NCBI RefSeq assembly: GCF_013248905.1
Contig: NZ_JABRVS010000001.1
Location: 4,340,001 to 4,404,000, forward strand
Direction of reading: 5' to 3'
DNA length: 64,000 bases
Source of the DNA: Shewanella sp. VB17
GTDB lineage: Bacteria > Pseudomonadota > Gammaproteobacteria > Enterobacterales > Shewanellaceae
The translations under genes were made by a program, and so were the position numbers. Below are positions 17,859 to 27,288 of this stretch, piece after piece (within the stretch, counting starts at the first letter, position 1; each line of letters starts with the position of its first letter). Under the pieces are notes generated by a model. That model did not search any database. It was not told the DNA's origin and worked only from the letters and a program-made list of their open reading frames with translations.

Positions 17859-17987
17859 ATGATAAAGAAAATAGCTTTGTTTTTGCTTATTGCAGGTTCA
17901 TTCAGTGTTACAGCTAACGCTGGACTTTGCCCTGCTGGAGAGTATTCATATTGTGATGGCTTTGGCACTTGTTTTTGTTCTGCATAA
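17859..17987 (+). CDS. Cysteine-rich secreted micro-peptide 2 (42 aa)
   Basis: This is the second member of the tandem family. The signal peptide is MIKKIALFLLIAGSFSVTANA, then a mature peptide of about 21 residues that starts GLCPAGEYSYCDGFG and ends CFCSA. Cysteines sit at 24, 32, 38 and 40, the same spacing as copy 1. The shared core is C-P-x-G-E-x2-Y-C-[DE]-x-F-G-x-C-F-C. GGGTG before the ATG can serve as a weak ribosome binding site, and the upstream in-frame ATG is not conserved in copy 3. Conservation across copies at protein level, with different spacer DNA, argues that the frames are translated. Confidence 0.75.
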   Translation: MIKKIALFLLIAGSFSVTANAGLCPAGEYSYCDGFGTCFCSA

Positions 17988-18012
17988 ATTAAATGTCACG
18001 GTGGGTACTGAC

Positions 18013-18051
18013 TAGGCGAACAATGTAATGAAAATTTAAATTATTCGCCTA
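18013..18051. repeat. Inverted repeat between micro-peptide genes 2 and 3
   Basis: TAGGCGAA (18013-18020) and TTCGCCTA (18044-18051) are perfect 8-base arms. The outer arms ACTGA (18007-18011) and TCAGT (about 18055-18059) extend the symmetry. The 23-base AT-rich centre makes it a poor classical terminator. It could be an operator, an RNA structure or a recombination scar. Confidence 0.45.
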
Positions 18052-18113
18052 AGATCAGTTATGGTTATAATCAAGCTTATTAAAAATAAAATTTAAGTTT
18101 TATAGGTATTACA

Positions 18114-18245
18114 ATGATTAAAAAATTAGTTTTTTTCTTGATTCTTTCAAGCTCTATCAGTGTTACCGCTGATGCTGGAACTTGCCCAGCTGGAGAACGT
18201 TTGTATTGTGATGGTTTTTTTGGTAATTGTTTTTGTTTAGCATAA
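18114..18245 (+). CDS. Cysteine-rich secreted micro-peptide 3 (43 aa)
   Basis: This is the third member of the tandem family. The signal peptide is MIKKLVFFLILSSSISVTADA, then a mature peptide of about 22 residues starting GTCPAGERLYCDGFFG and ending NCFCLA. The four cysteines are at 24, 32, 39 and 41, one residue being inserted in the second loop. The best ribosome binding site of the three (AGGT, 7 bases before the ATG) fixes this start and supports the equivalent ATGs in copies 1 and 2. It ends 32 bases before the convergent solute-binding gene. No modification enzyme, transporter or immunity gene is recognisable next to it. Confidence 0.75.
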   Translation: MIKKLVFFLILSSSISVTADAGTCPAGERLYCDGFFGNCFCLA

Positions 18246-18277
18246 ATCTAATATTACTTTGGATTGATAAATAAAAT

Positions 18278-19039
18278 TTAAAAATGAACTTTATCTTCAG
18301 TTTGTTTGATCAGTTTATCAACTAACTGTTGATATCTCTGTTCATGATTCATTTCTTCTACTAAGGTTTTTAACTTTATTTTTATAGCTAATGGGAGATT
18401 TTTTCTTACGAAGATCCATTGTTCTATATTATCTTGAATAACAATGACATCACCAAAATCATTCTTTGAAAACCCTTCTATATTCAACCAATAATAATAT
18501 GCGGGCTCTGAAAAAATTGCAGCATCATAAAACACTCTAGAAGTAAGCATTTTTATCATATGCTGATAACTCTCTACTCTTTCGATATGTCCAGGAAGCC
18601 CTTCCAGTTTAGGGTAAGATGCTGATTTGTGATACAATAAACTCTTACCTGTAAGATCTTCAATAGTGTGGATATTTGAGCCCTTTTTTGTAACTGCGAT
18701 CACCTTAACTTTATGCTGAATAGATAGCTTTTCACCCACTTCTAGTGCTGCTTTATGTCCCTGAGAAGATATAAGGTCAATTCGGCCAATTCTGAGTAAA
18801 TATAACATACGGCTAAAAGGAAGAATGCTATTTTGAAAAGATGAACCATAACGAATACCTAATTCTTGGTGCATATCATACAAAATACCTTTTTTCTCTC
18901 CATTTTCATCTATCCATCCATAAGGTGGAAGATCCATCGTTCCTATCTTTAATTCCTCTATTTCACTTCCAGCCGATAGGGTCGCGTCAAAAAGTAGCAC
19001 TGTAAATAGGGTTAAGGTTAGAATTAAACGAAATTGCAT
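18278..19039 (-). CDS. Periplasmic solute-binding protein, family 3-like
   Basis: The protein has 253 residues from the ATG at 19039, which starts a good signal peptide (MQFRLILTLTLFTVLLFDATLSAG). An ATG seven codons upstream is also possible. The mature part resembles the amino-acid-type SBP_bac_3 fold: IGTMDLPPYGWIDENGEKKGILYDM, then DLISSQGHKAA and a late YQQLVDKLIKQ helix. No permease or ATPase gene accompanies it, so it is an orphan, like many such proteins in Shewanella. It is divergent from another orphan of the same superfamily at 19270. Confidence 0.7.
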   Translation of the reverse strand: MQFRLILTLTLFTVLLFDATLSAGSEIEELKIGTMDLPPYGWIDENGEKKGILYDMHQELGIRYGSSFQNSILPFSRMLYLLRIGRIDLISSQGHKAALEVGEKLSIQHKVKVIAVTKKGSNIHTIEDLTGKSLLYHKSASYPKLEGLPGHIERVESYQHMIKMLTSRVFYDAAIFSEPAYYYWLNIEGFSKNDFGDVIVIQDNIEQWIFVRKNLPLAIKIKLKTLVEEMNHEQRYQQLVDKLIKQTEDKVHF

Positions 19040-19269
19040 AGTGTATATGACTTCCCTCATTATCTTAAAATGACCTTCTACACCACCAATAGCACATCTC
19101 TATGATAGAGTAGTTTTGCCCCTCATGATGCTCAGAATCATTTAATACATAATATTTATTGTTAGCCAAGCCAGATTATTATGGATTGAACTAAACTAGA
19201 TAGATGACTAGCACTTCTTAGCGACTCTAATGTTACACATATAAAAAATAACAGCTTAAATTGAGAGTA

Positions 19270-20079
19270 ATGATGAAAAATATCTTCTGGTTTATCTTCC
19301 TCCTTATTAATCTACATATCACCAAATGGGCCTTTGCTGATGATATTGAAGTGACTATTTATGCTGATGACTCCTACCCTCCTTACTCATATAATGAAAA
19401 TGGCAAACAAAAAGGAATATATACCAAGATCATTAACAAGGCATTGTCTAGAATGAAAGGTTATCGAGTTAACATTGATGCAATTCCTTGGAAACGAGCC
19501 TTATCATATATTGAAAAAGGTAAAGCTTTTGCCATCTACCCCCCTTACCATAGAACTGAAGAGAGGCCCTATATGTGGCCGTATTCCATTCCTATTTTAG
19601 ATGAAAGAGTGATCGTTGTTTGCCAAGCAAGCGTATTTTCGGATTCAATGAGGCCCATTTGGCCAGATGATTATTATGGTTTAGTCATAGGTCTTAATTC
19701 TGGTTTTGCCCTAGGTGGGGATACATTTTGGCAAGCAGTGAAAGATAAAAAAATCACCACTATTGAAGCAAATGGCAATGAAAATAATATTCTTATGCTA
19801 GGAATTGGGCGTACCGATTGCTACATGAATGATAGAATTTCAATTTTATGGGAGTTAAAACGATTAAAAAAATCAGGTAAATATGATGAAGGAGGCAAAC
19901 ATGCTGAGCTGATAGAAGGGGCAACGATAAGTATAGAGCAAGGTTTTTTAGCTTTTTCTGCTAAAAACAGTACTAACCACCCCTATATGAACGATTTTAT
20001 TTTTCAGTTCAACACTCAAATTTACGCGATGAGAAAAAGTGGCGAATTACAAAGGATAATTCATGATTTTATAAAATAA
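19270..20079 (+). CDS. Periplasmic solute-binding protein, family 3-like
   Basis: The protein has 269 residues from the ATG at 19270, with GAGA just upstream. The TTG at 19261 is less likely. A signal peptide ends near KWAFA. The mature part has the SBP_bac_3 opening VTIYADDSYPPYSYNENGKQKGIYTKI, the IPWKRALSYIEKGKA helix, and a C-terminal QRIIHDF helix. No transporter genes adjoin it. It is divergent from the gene at 18278-19039, with the 230-base gap probably holding both promoters. The ligand is unknown. Confidence 0.7.
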   Translation: MMKNIFWFIFLLINLHITKWAFADDIEVTIYADDSYPPYSYNENGKQKGIYTKIINKALSRMKGYRVNIDAIPWKRALSYIEKGKAFAIYPPYHRTEERPYMWPYSIPILDERVIVVCQASVFSDSMRPIWPDDYYGLVIGLNSGFALGGDTFWQAVKDKKITTIEANGNENNILMLGIGRTDCYMNDRISILWELKRLKKSGKYDEGGKHAELIEGATISIEQGFLAFSAKNSTNHPYMNDFIFQFNTQIYAMRKSGELQRIIHDFIK

Positions 20080-20140
20080 TTTATACATAACATCTAAATA
20101 ATTATCATTAAAAGACATATCAATAAAAAATAACAGATCA

Positions 20141-20374
20141 CTATAAGGAATAAGTGATCCCTGAATTTCTTAATGTATCACCGGCAATACTTTTCTCATT
20201 TTCTGTTGGATCTGCACCTGAGATCTTAGAAAAAGACATCAAGATATCTGTATCTAAGCATTTAATATCATTAATAACGGTGTCTACAACTCCATTTAAC
20301 ACCAGAATACTATTTAAAAAGGTAATTAACTCTTGATTCTTCAAGTCAACGGGGATCTTTAAGTATTTTTGCAT
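20141..20374 (-). CDS. Small hypothetical protein (77 aa)
   Basis: The protein has 77 residues starting MQKYLKIPVDLKNQELITFLNSILVL. GGAG lies about 8 bases before the ATG, which favours this strand over the overlapping 60-residue frame on the plus strand. There is no signal peptide, membrane segment or recognised motif. Predicted helices dominate the first half. It stands alone between two exported-protein genes. Confidence 0.45.
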   Translation of the reverse strand: MQKYLKIPVDLKNQELITFLNSILVLNGVVDTVINDIKCLDTDILMSFSKISGADPTENEKSIAGDTLRNSGITYSL

Positions 20375-20519
20375 TTCAACATCTCCATCTGAGACTGTAA
20401 CGTTATGATGTTACAATCTTTATAGCACAAAAATGGTAAAGACGACGGTCAAATTGATCATTTTACTTTTAAAATTGAAAAGAAAGTAATAGTGACAAAG
20501 TTACGCGGAAGAAGACTGT

Positions 20520-21551
20520 TCACAAAGTCAACATAGAGTGATTTTTGCAATACTTAATCATATTGTCCAACTCTGACTTTTCACCATACAGATTCACCAA
20601 TTTACGATAATGGTCATTGGCAAGATCTGCGGTGCATTCTTCTCCAGAAAACTTTGGACTGCCTTGTTCATGGTTGAGAACGACAAGGCAATAGGTATCA
20701 GAGTATTGTGCGTAACTCCTATTAAAACTCTCAATATTATCCATCCGTTTGAGTAATCGTACAATATAATCATATTTTTCATCGGTTTTACAATTTCGCG
20801 CAAGGTCGATCGCAACCTTAATTTGACTTGTTTTTTCAGCTATTTTATTTTTCCAAAAATCACGCAGCATTCCGTAGCATTTATTTATCGACGCAACGTC
20901 CCAAATTTGACAGTACTGTTGTGCAGGGTAAATAACTTCAACGTCGATGAGAATGGTATCGACATCACTTATACTGTGTCTATATGCACCTCTATTGACG
21001 AGTGAATGACAATGTTGAAGGTTTTCAGCTCGTTCACCGCATTTGAGCTTATGCATCACTAACGGCACGTAAAAACGGCTGTTACTATCACCTTTTTTGT
21101 ATATGGCTTCAATATTTTGATTAACTAACTTGAGAATACTCTCATCACAAGATGTATGTGCACATTCAATCCTGAACTGAGTACCGCTGTATGCCTGTAT
21201 TAAAGTCTCTAAATCCCCAATACGATGACGGTAGGCTCTCTCAATACTGTCGTCGTTACCTATCAATCTTACGCTTCTAATCCAGGCTATCTGCGTTTGC
21301 TTTAACAATGCGCTTTGCGTCTGGCTGTTTGAGTCATATGGCAAATTTACAGCAGATTTTATAGCCAACTTTACAGAAGAGTACTTTTGAGCCAATTCTT
21401 CATCAAGACGACTGAGAACAGCAGAAGAACAAACCGTTTCTTCAAAGCTTCCCATGGGGACACTAGCACAGTCAAAGCTGGCGCTAGAGACATTCTGAGA
21501 TAACAAAAAAACAGATAGGATGAACCAGTATCGAGCGAACTGATGCGCCAT
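20520..21551 (-). CDS. LprI-like (DUF1311) exported protein
   Basis: The protein has 343 residues from the ATG at 21551 (AGGT 7-8 bases upstream, then a signal peptide ending NVSSA). Frames opening at 21659 add residues without a signal. The mature N-terminus fits the lysozyme-inhibitor LprI N-terminal domain: FDCASVPMGSFEETVCSSAVLSRLDEELAQKY, then QIAWIRSVR and YRHRIGDLETLI. The C-terminal 220 or so residues have several cysteines and no assigned fold. Periplasmic lysozyme inhibition is known for only a few members, so the role is tentative. Confidence 0.7.
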   Translation of the reverse strand: MAHQFARYWFILSVFLLSQNVSSASFDCASVPMGSFEETVCSSAVLSRLDEELAQKYSSVKLAIKSAVNLPYDSNSQTQSALLKQTQIAWIRSVRLIGNDDSIERAYRHRIGDLETLIQAYSGTQFRIECAHTSCDESILKLVNQNIEAIYKKGDSNSRFYVPLVMHKLKCGERAENLQHCHSLVNRGAYRHSISDVDTILIDVEVIYPAQQYCQIWDVASINKCYGMLRDFWKNKIAEKTSQIKVAIDLARNCKTDEKYDYIVRLLKRMDNIESFNRSYAQYSDTYCLVVLNHEQGSPKFSGEECTADLANDHYRKLVNLYGEKSELDNMIKYCKNHSMLTL

Positions 21552-21715
21552 ATTTAAATACCTATATCTATAGCTGATCAAAGAGCCACTATAATATACA
21601 CTTTGGGATCTCACCAGAATAATCGGGGTCAATGAAAATAGAACCCACGGTAAGATCATTATAAATTTAACTTTTGAGTATTCCGTGATCTGATCTTGAT
21701 ATCAAAATAACGAGT

Positions 21716-22569
21716 ATGCCAGCGACTTTCTTACAGCACTTTGACTCTATCCAAGATCCACGTATAGAGCGATGTAAAAAACATAACCTTTTCGATATTC
21801 TTTTGTTGGCCATTAGCACTGTTATTTCCGGCGCTGAAGGATGGCAAGAGATTGAGATTTGACCATTCTAAACTAAATTGGTTAAGACAATACCGTCAAT
21901 TTGAATCGGGGAGCCCAAAGCATGACACGATAGCGCATGTTATTTGTCGACTCAAATCAGAGGAGATTGAAGCATCATTTCAATCTTGAATAGTCGCCTT
22001 AATTAAAGACACGGGTTGTGATCTTATTGCCATTGATGGAAAGCGTCAAAGTCAGATAGCAAAACAGATAGTGAGTAAAAAGGGCGACTATGTTCTGGCA
22101 CCAAATAGGTAATCATTCAGGGATGCAATAAGAATTAGCAGCTTGGTTGCGTAAAACAGAACGTGAAGGATTCTCGATAGATAATGATGAACAAGCCACT
22201 GATATAGACTGTAGCCATGGTCGAATAGAAACAAGGATATACGAACACGTCTGGGTAAATTAAAATTATTTATCAAAGGGTTATCGCTGATCTAGCCTCA
22301 AAAGTATTATAAAAATCAGCTCAGAAGCTCATGAAAAGACAACAGGTAAATTCATCCATGAAATTAGATGGTACATCACCCCACTGAAGGTTAATGCAGA
22401 GCAGCATTAACGGCAATAGGGAGTCACTGGCAAGTGGAGAATATGCATTGGATATTAGAGAAGATGAAACTAAATCAGCCAGCATACCTCGTAAAAAGAA
22501 AATGGCGGCACTAGATGATGATTACCACTCAACCTTACTAGAGTAAGGGATTAAAATGCGCTGGCCCAG
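21716..22569 (+). pseudogene. Degenerate ISAs1-family transposase and IS end (remnant 1)
   Basis: The frame starts MPATFLQHFDSIQDPRIERCKKHN, the usual ISAs1-family opening, but stops at GWQEIEI and continues only in shifted frames: DLIAIDGKRQSQIAK (DDE-associated), then HGRIETRIYEHVW, HEIRWYITSLK and a final DDDYHSTLLE. The right end reads ATTAAAATGCGCTGGCCCAG (to 22569) and matches, in reverse, the end of the second remnant at 43094. I could not find the left inverted repeat. It is inactive. Confidence 0.8.
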
Positions 22570-22633
22570 TTGAAGATGCAGCTTATTCAAACAAAAATCT
22601 TGATTAATTTCACTATGAGATCATGATATTCCC

Positions 22634-23263
22634 ATGCAAAAAATATCATTAACAGATCAAGAAAAAGATTCCTTAGAATTACAGCACAAAACATGCCGTG
22701 ATGGGCATCTGCGTGACAAAATAAAAGTTATTTAACTAAGTTATGAAGGGTGTTCCACATAAGTTTGACGAAGAAAAGCAATCAGTATTTATGAGTCGCT
22801 AAAGACCACAATAGCTGATGATGAGCCTACATTGTTTATGGGGGCTGGTAGTCGCACCCGATTGAATATTATAGGGGCAATTAGATTAGGGCTCTTAACA
22901 GAGGAAATAACGGCGCAATATCAAACCATTAATGGTGAGTCAGTCATCGCGTTTTTAGAACAAGTCAGAGAACAATATCAAACACGTAGTTCGATTCACT
23001 TAATTCTTGATGGAATGGGTTATCATCGCCGTCATGATGTAAAAAAAGCCGTGTCACTCAATATAAAATTGCACTATTTACCCCATTACAGCCCAAATTT
23101 GAATCCAATTAGGGTTCTTTGAAAGGTGATGAATGAGCATGGGCGTAACATTCGATATTTTGTGACAAAAAAAGAATTTCGACGACAAATCGACCATTTT
23201 TTCAAGTGTACCCTACCGATTATTGGGGATACTTTAAACGGTAGGATTAATGGCAATTTTTAA
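22634..23263 (+). pseudogene. Degenerate IS630-family transposase
   Basis: The start MQKISLTDQEKDSLELQHKTCRDG is IS630-like but soon hits stops. A 96-residue frame (22832-23122) keeps the DDE core: GAIRLGLLTEEITAQYQTINGES, LILDGMGYHRRHDV and LHYLPHYSPNLNPIRVL (family HLPxYSPxLNPIExxW, with the key Glu altered). A later piece reads KVMNEHGRNIRYFV. An internal deletion removes most of the helix-turn-helix part. It belongs to a different subgroup from the IS630 copy at 56264-57374. Confidence 0.75.
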
Positions 23264-23331
23264 ATACTCAAATACTCACCTTGAGGTCGTTTGAGTATAA
23301 AATAAATAGCCGCTTCCATTAAGCCAAGTTT

Positions 23332-25206
23332 TTAATTCGTTGGCATTTCTATCAGGAGTGTAGTGACCTTACCATCTAGATCCCCATCTTGTTTTTTATG
23401 AAAATTCACATCCACAGTTCCATCGTTGAAATCATCCTCAAAAGAATTAATGGTATAGCTAGTAAGTATCTCTTTTAATACCGTAATTTCTGCATAGTCA
23501 TCATTATAATCATAACTATCGGCATCAAATACTATCACTTCAGTACCCGCTGGCATCTGCTCTAATACTACAGAGCGAGTTTCATTTTCATCGCAACTAT
23601 AATCATGGTCTTTCATATCTACTTTACCGTTTACCCCCGGCACAGTACAAACGATATTTTGCGTACCATTATTGCCTTCATAAAATACAAATAAAGGTTC
23701 TTGCTCATATGTACCAGGCGGGTATACTTCAAAACGGGAGGCTTTACCATTTAAAGGATTATCACCTTCACCATTATGGTTATAGATCATTGATACTGGT
23801 TCATCTTCATCGTCGATATTGCTTTCAAGGGAATGTATCCAATAACTCCCCTCAATATCTGTATTTACCTGAATGATAGAATAATCATCGTCCATATTTC
23901 CATCTGGAGAATCATACACCTTAATCACTGTGCCTTCTTCCAGGTTTTTCAACTCCACAGAACCGGCGTCGTCATTAAAACACTCTTCATTTGTAATCGT
24001 GGCATCTTGTATTTCTACAGCTTCTAGATCTGAAAAGTAACAGCTGAGATCATCTGCATCGTTAACATCTTCACCTGAGTTATTCTCATAAAATATAACC
24101 TCGGGTCGACGATAATTAGGGACATCTTCTACATCCATTTTTTTCAAAGGCACATCATCTTCCCAAGGAGTTGGATAATCCTCGGTACTGTCAATAATAT
24201 CATCCTCACTGAGTGGCTCTGCATCATACATCGTAATATGCATTTGCTCATCAGTAAAGTTTAACAAGGTAAATTCGGCTTTATGTGATGCCCCAGTGCG
24301 ATAAAAGGGAACACCTTCTATCGAGCCTTGACTCGTATTATGAGTATGCCCAGCGAAAATAGCCGTAACAGGATAATCCGCTAAAATAGCGAGAAATTCA
24401 TCATTAGTTCCTGGATCCCAATGATCCGAATAATCATGCATGTTCAAGATAATGGTTTCGGCGCCATCATCATGGATAGCTCTACTGAGATCATCTCGCA
24501 GCCATTTCATCGAGCGCTTAATTCTCATGATGCTGCCATTATCACCCTTAGAGCTTTCCCACTCTGCCTCGTATTCAGGATAGTTATTTAATTGCACGAA
24601 ATGAACTTTTTCAATGTCCCATGAATATGACATACTGCCTTTAAACACATCCTCCCCTGAGCCTGGATGATTTTGCCTAATATAATCAAAACGCTTGAGC
24701 GTATTTTGAGGAATGGCATCTTGAACTTCACTGATAAGGTAACGCACCATATCGGTGGCACAACCATTATCGCCACAACCATCAGTATCATCATCCCCGA
24801 CATTGTTCGCATAATCATGATTGCCTAATCCAGAATAAACAGGTGTGTTAAATCTATGATTAAAATCTTCATACGCCCCAAGTTCATCACTTGAACCGAG
24901 ACCATCGTGATGTCCAAAGGCCGTTAAATCACCGTTAACAATCACCCCCTGCCAATTGTCATCCGAATTATCTCTGACAATATCGTTAATAACATCAACG
25001 GTAAAATTATTAAATTTGACGCCTAGCTCTTCATTTAAATCGTCATCATCCATATAATTTTCAGTCCAAAAAAACTGTGGATCGCAGATCACCGCCATGG
25101 AAAAATGCCCATCCGAATCACTTTTTTCACTCCCTGCAACAGCAGACATTGCAAAAGGCGATGCTAATGATGCTGCAATTAACATACTTAATATATTTCG
25201 TTTCAT
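23332..25206 (-). CDS. Secreted metallophosphoesterase with two C-terminal tandem modules
   Basis: The protein has 624 residues with a signal peptide ending near MSAVAG. The calcineurin-like phosphoesterase domain (about 34-340) shows the metal motifs DPQ (42-44), NGDLTAFG (91-98), GNHDY (128-132), LNMHDYSDH and FAGHTHN. The DPQ variant recalls the CPPED1-like branch. After a linker come two repeats of about 120 residues (about 370-495 and 505-622). Both have the plan FYEnnnG, an ECxxDDxxSVxL core, GTxIxVxDxxxxxxDDY, a SYxIxSxE strand and a GKxxxxxxxxP end. These are probably calcium- or surface-binding beta modules, though I cannot name them. The protein is very acidic. It is the last gene of a leftward set with PI-PLC and RHS genes. 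Confidence 0.8.
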   Translation of the reverse strand: MKRNILSMLIAASLASPFAMSAVAGSEKSDSDGHFSMAVICDPQFFWTENYMDDDDLNEELGVKFNNFTVDVINDIVRDNSDDNWQGVIVNGDLTAFGHHDGLGSSDELGAYEDFNHRFNTPVYSGLGNHDYANNVGDDDTDGCGDNGCATDMVRYLISEVQDAIPQNTLKRFDYIRQNHPGSGEDVFKGSMSYSWDIEKVHFVQLNNYPEYEAEWESSKGDNGSIMRIKRSMKWLRDDLSRAIHDDGAETIILNMHDYSDHWDPGTNDEFLAILADYPVTAIFAGHTHNTSQGSIEGVPFYRTGASHKAEFTLLNFTDEQMHITMYDAEPLSEDDIIDSTEDYPTPWEDDVPLKKMDVEDVPNYRRPEVIFYENNSGEDVNDADDLSCYFSDLEAVEIQDATITNEECFNDDAGSVELKNLEEGTVIKVYDSPDGNMDDDYSIIQVNTDIEGSYWIHSLESNIDDEDEPVSMIYNHNGEGDNPLNGKASRFEVYPPGTYEQEPLFVFYEGNNGTQNIVCTVPGVNGKVDMKDHDYSCDENETRSVVLEQMPAGTEVIVFDADSYDYNDDYAEITVLKEILTSYTINSFEDDFNDGTVDVNFHKKQDGDLDGKVTTLLIEMPTN

Positions 25207-25452
25207 ACATACTCTCTTATTTTTTGTATTTTTTACTTTTTATTTTTTTATTTTTTACTTTTGTATAAACTCACCTATCCATATCGCAACCAAATTAATA
25301 ACTTTTAAACAACTCATAAATAACATTTTGTGAAAAAACCAATCAAAACACACATGCCAAAAACTTTTAAATATAAACCAAACCAAAACTTAAAAAATAA
25401 AAGCATAAATTAGTAAAATACGTATTTATTAAAAGTGATTATTTTAAATTTA

Positions 25453-26961
25453 CTACATATCACTGACGTCAATGTTGTATCTTTCCGTCTGAATTAATGA
25501 CCAAATTTTGTCACGGTTATTATCATTGCAAGATTCTAATTCTGCTGCATCATCATTACTATTAAAAACCCCAACACAATAACTTCTATTATCTCTTGAT
25601 TGAATTTCACCAGTGGGTTCGATATACCATTTCTCCGATTTGCCACCATCGCAATCCCAAAGATGTAGTCTTTTCCCATCTTTAGCCTCACCGCCGTCAA
25701 TATCTAAGCATTTGGAGACATCTGATATCGACCGTATTTGTCCCTCTGCAGTATAAATCCAGTCTTGATGTTGATTATTCTCATCGCACTCTTGTGACTG
25801 AATATTGGTTTTATTATCCGTTTTATTGTCCTCTAAACCTAAACACAAACCAGAGAGTGAATCTTGCATGTTAAAAAAACCAGGAACACTACGCCGATAA
25901 CCGACCTTAGGAATAAACTCATCCCAATCATGTATATCTGTTCCCATATCTGAATTATTTAACGCAGAATCAAATCCCAACGCACTCACACCATGGGATA
26001 ACGTCATTAAGGTATAAGCATAATCTTGGTTAGTAAAGTCACCTGAATCTCCCCAAATATGGATCAACATATTGTGATCTGCCGCCTCTTCAAGTGACAA
26101 TTCAGCCTTATCTCCAGCTTCAAGATTGACTGCCACAAAATAATTAGAGTCACTCTTCGGTTCAATACTTTCAATATTACCAAACACTTCATCAGGAGCT
26201 CCTGCATCGACATCGGGAGCCATAAACGTATTCGCTGCACCATGAAGTTCATCTACAAGTGCATTTCTCATTCCGTCATTGACATCACCAAGTTGTCCAC
26301 CCGTTAACACCACGATGATTTTACCCGATAACATTTCAACACTTGGCCAGCCCATTTCGCTAACGGCCTGACGAATATTCGAACTTTGCGTGCCAAGATC
26401 CATTACAAGATCATCATGACTATACAGTCTTTCTCCCAAATAATGACCAATCCAAGTATCCAAATCAGCAATCACCTCGTCCTTCCAATCAGATAGCCCT
26501 ACTGTTTTCATATCCACAAAAACTAATATGGGTTCTCTGGGATTGTTCTCATCCATCCAGTTGACAATATCATCGAAACAATGGCCAAGACGATCATCAC
26601 CTGATCCAGCATTACAGTTATAATCTCCCTGCTGACTATGTCCCACATAGGGTCCATTTGCATCTATTTGCTCTTCATTATCGAGCACGTCAAGCTCAAC
26701 GCTACGGTAACCGGCATCAAGCCAATTTGTTAACTTATTACTTGAAGCATAAGTATTGTGAGGTTGTAAATAATACACATCATCCCACGCAATGGAATAA
26801 TCATTCAGTCCCCCCGTTGAAATGGGCGCTTGTGCAACATAGCCCTTTGGAATATTTGGTTCACTGGTATAATTACCAGCAACAGACGGCATTACCGTTA
26901 CCAAAACACCGAAAATGACAAGATATATTGCGACCACAGTAAATCGTCGATTTTTTTCCAT
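25453..26961 (-). CDS. Secreted phosphatidylinositol-specific phospholipase C with ricin-type lectin domain
   Basis: The protein has 502 residues with an N-terminal signal or anchor segment (about 7-28). The PI-PLC X-like domain (about 55-360) has the two catalytic histidines His68 (LQPHNTYA) and His108 (YVGHSQQGD), plus Glu89 and Asp91 in RSVELDV. A ricin B-type beta-trefoil covers about 365-495, with three QxW-like repeats (QHQDWIYT, KSEKWYIE, RDKIWSL). PI-PLCs cleave phosphatidylinositol or GPI anchors, largely eukaryotic targets. A lectin domain would direct it to glycans. The context suggests a secreted factor acting on other cells. Confidence 0.85.
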   Translation of the reverse strand: MEKNRRFTVVAIYLVIFGVLVTVMPSVAGNYTSEPNIPKGYVAQAPISTGGLNDYSIAWDDVYYLQPHNTYASSNKLTNWLDAGYRSVELDVLDNEEQIDANGPYVGHSQQGDYNCNAGSGDDRLGHCFDDIVNWMDENNPREPILVFVDMKTVGLSDWKDEVIADLDTWIGHYLGERLYSHDDLVMDLGTQSSNIRQAVSEMGWPSVEMLSGKIIVVLTGGQLGDVNDGMRNALVDELHGAANTFMAPDVDAGAPDEVFGNIESIEPKSDSNYFVAVNLEAGDKAELSLEEAADHNMLIHIWGDSGDFTNQDYAYTLMTLSHGVSALGFDSALNNSDMGTDIHDWDEFIPKVGYRRSVPGFFNMQDSLSGLCLGLEDNKTDNKTNIQSQECDENNQHQDWIYTAEGQIRSISDVSKCLDIDGGEAKDGKRLHLWDCDGGKSEKWYIEPTGEIQSRDNRSYCVGVFNSNDDAAELESCNDNNRDKIWSLIQTERYNIDVSDM

Positions 26962-27123
26962 AGTTAGTGAGCCTTCATTAAAGATAAGTTAAACGTTATA
27001 TAATGATTTGAATATAATTTGATCTACATTTTAAATATTCCGACCTTACTCCGGTATAGTGAATACTGATGTTCGAACATAGCTTGCTGTATCATTATTT
27101 GGTATTTTTTTACTCAAAAAAAG
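26962..27123. other. Intergenic region upstream of the PI-PLC gene
   Basis: This AT-rich stretch separates the small secreted-protein gene from the PI-PLC gene. It probably contains the PI-PLC promoter. I see no hairpin terminator or operator-like palindrome. Confidence 0.35.
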
Positions 27124-27288
27124 TTAAGATTTGGAACATACCACCATGGAAACATGATAATAAGTACCGTTTTCAGATATTGAGATTCCTCTCAGCTCTT
27201 TATGGTCATTTGTGACGGCAAAACTAACTCCTGCTTGAACGAATAGATCCAATATAAAAGTTATTGATAATAAACTTACTTTATTCAC
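27124..27288 (-). CDS. Small secreted protein (54 aa)
   Basis: From a GTG at 27288 (GGA about 7 bases upstream) the frame gives 54 residues starting MNKVSLLSITFILDLFVQAG. An ATG at 27300 would add four residues. A signal peptide should be cut after VSFA, leaving about 32 residues (AVTNDHKELRGISISENG and onward, ending VVCSKS). It lies between the RHS-tip gene and the PI-PLC gene on the same strand. No homologue is recognised. The call rests on the signal peptide and position. Confidence 0.4.
   Translation of the reverse strand: MNKVSLLSITFILDLFVQAGVSFAVTNDHKELRGISISENGTYYHVSMVVCSKS

Noticed and set aside
18013..18051. Integron attC site between micro-peptide genes
   Set aside because: The arms lack the RYYYAAC/GTTRRRY core sites and no integrase gene is in the window.
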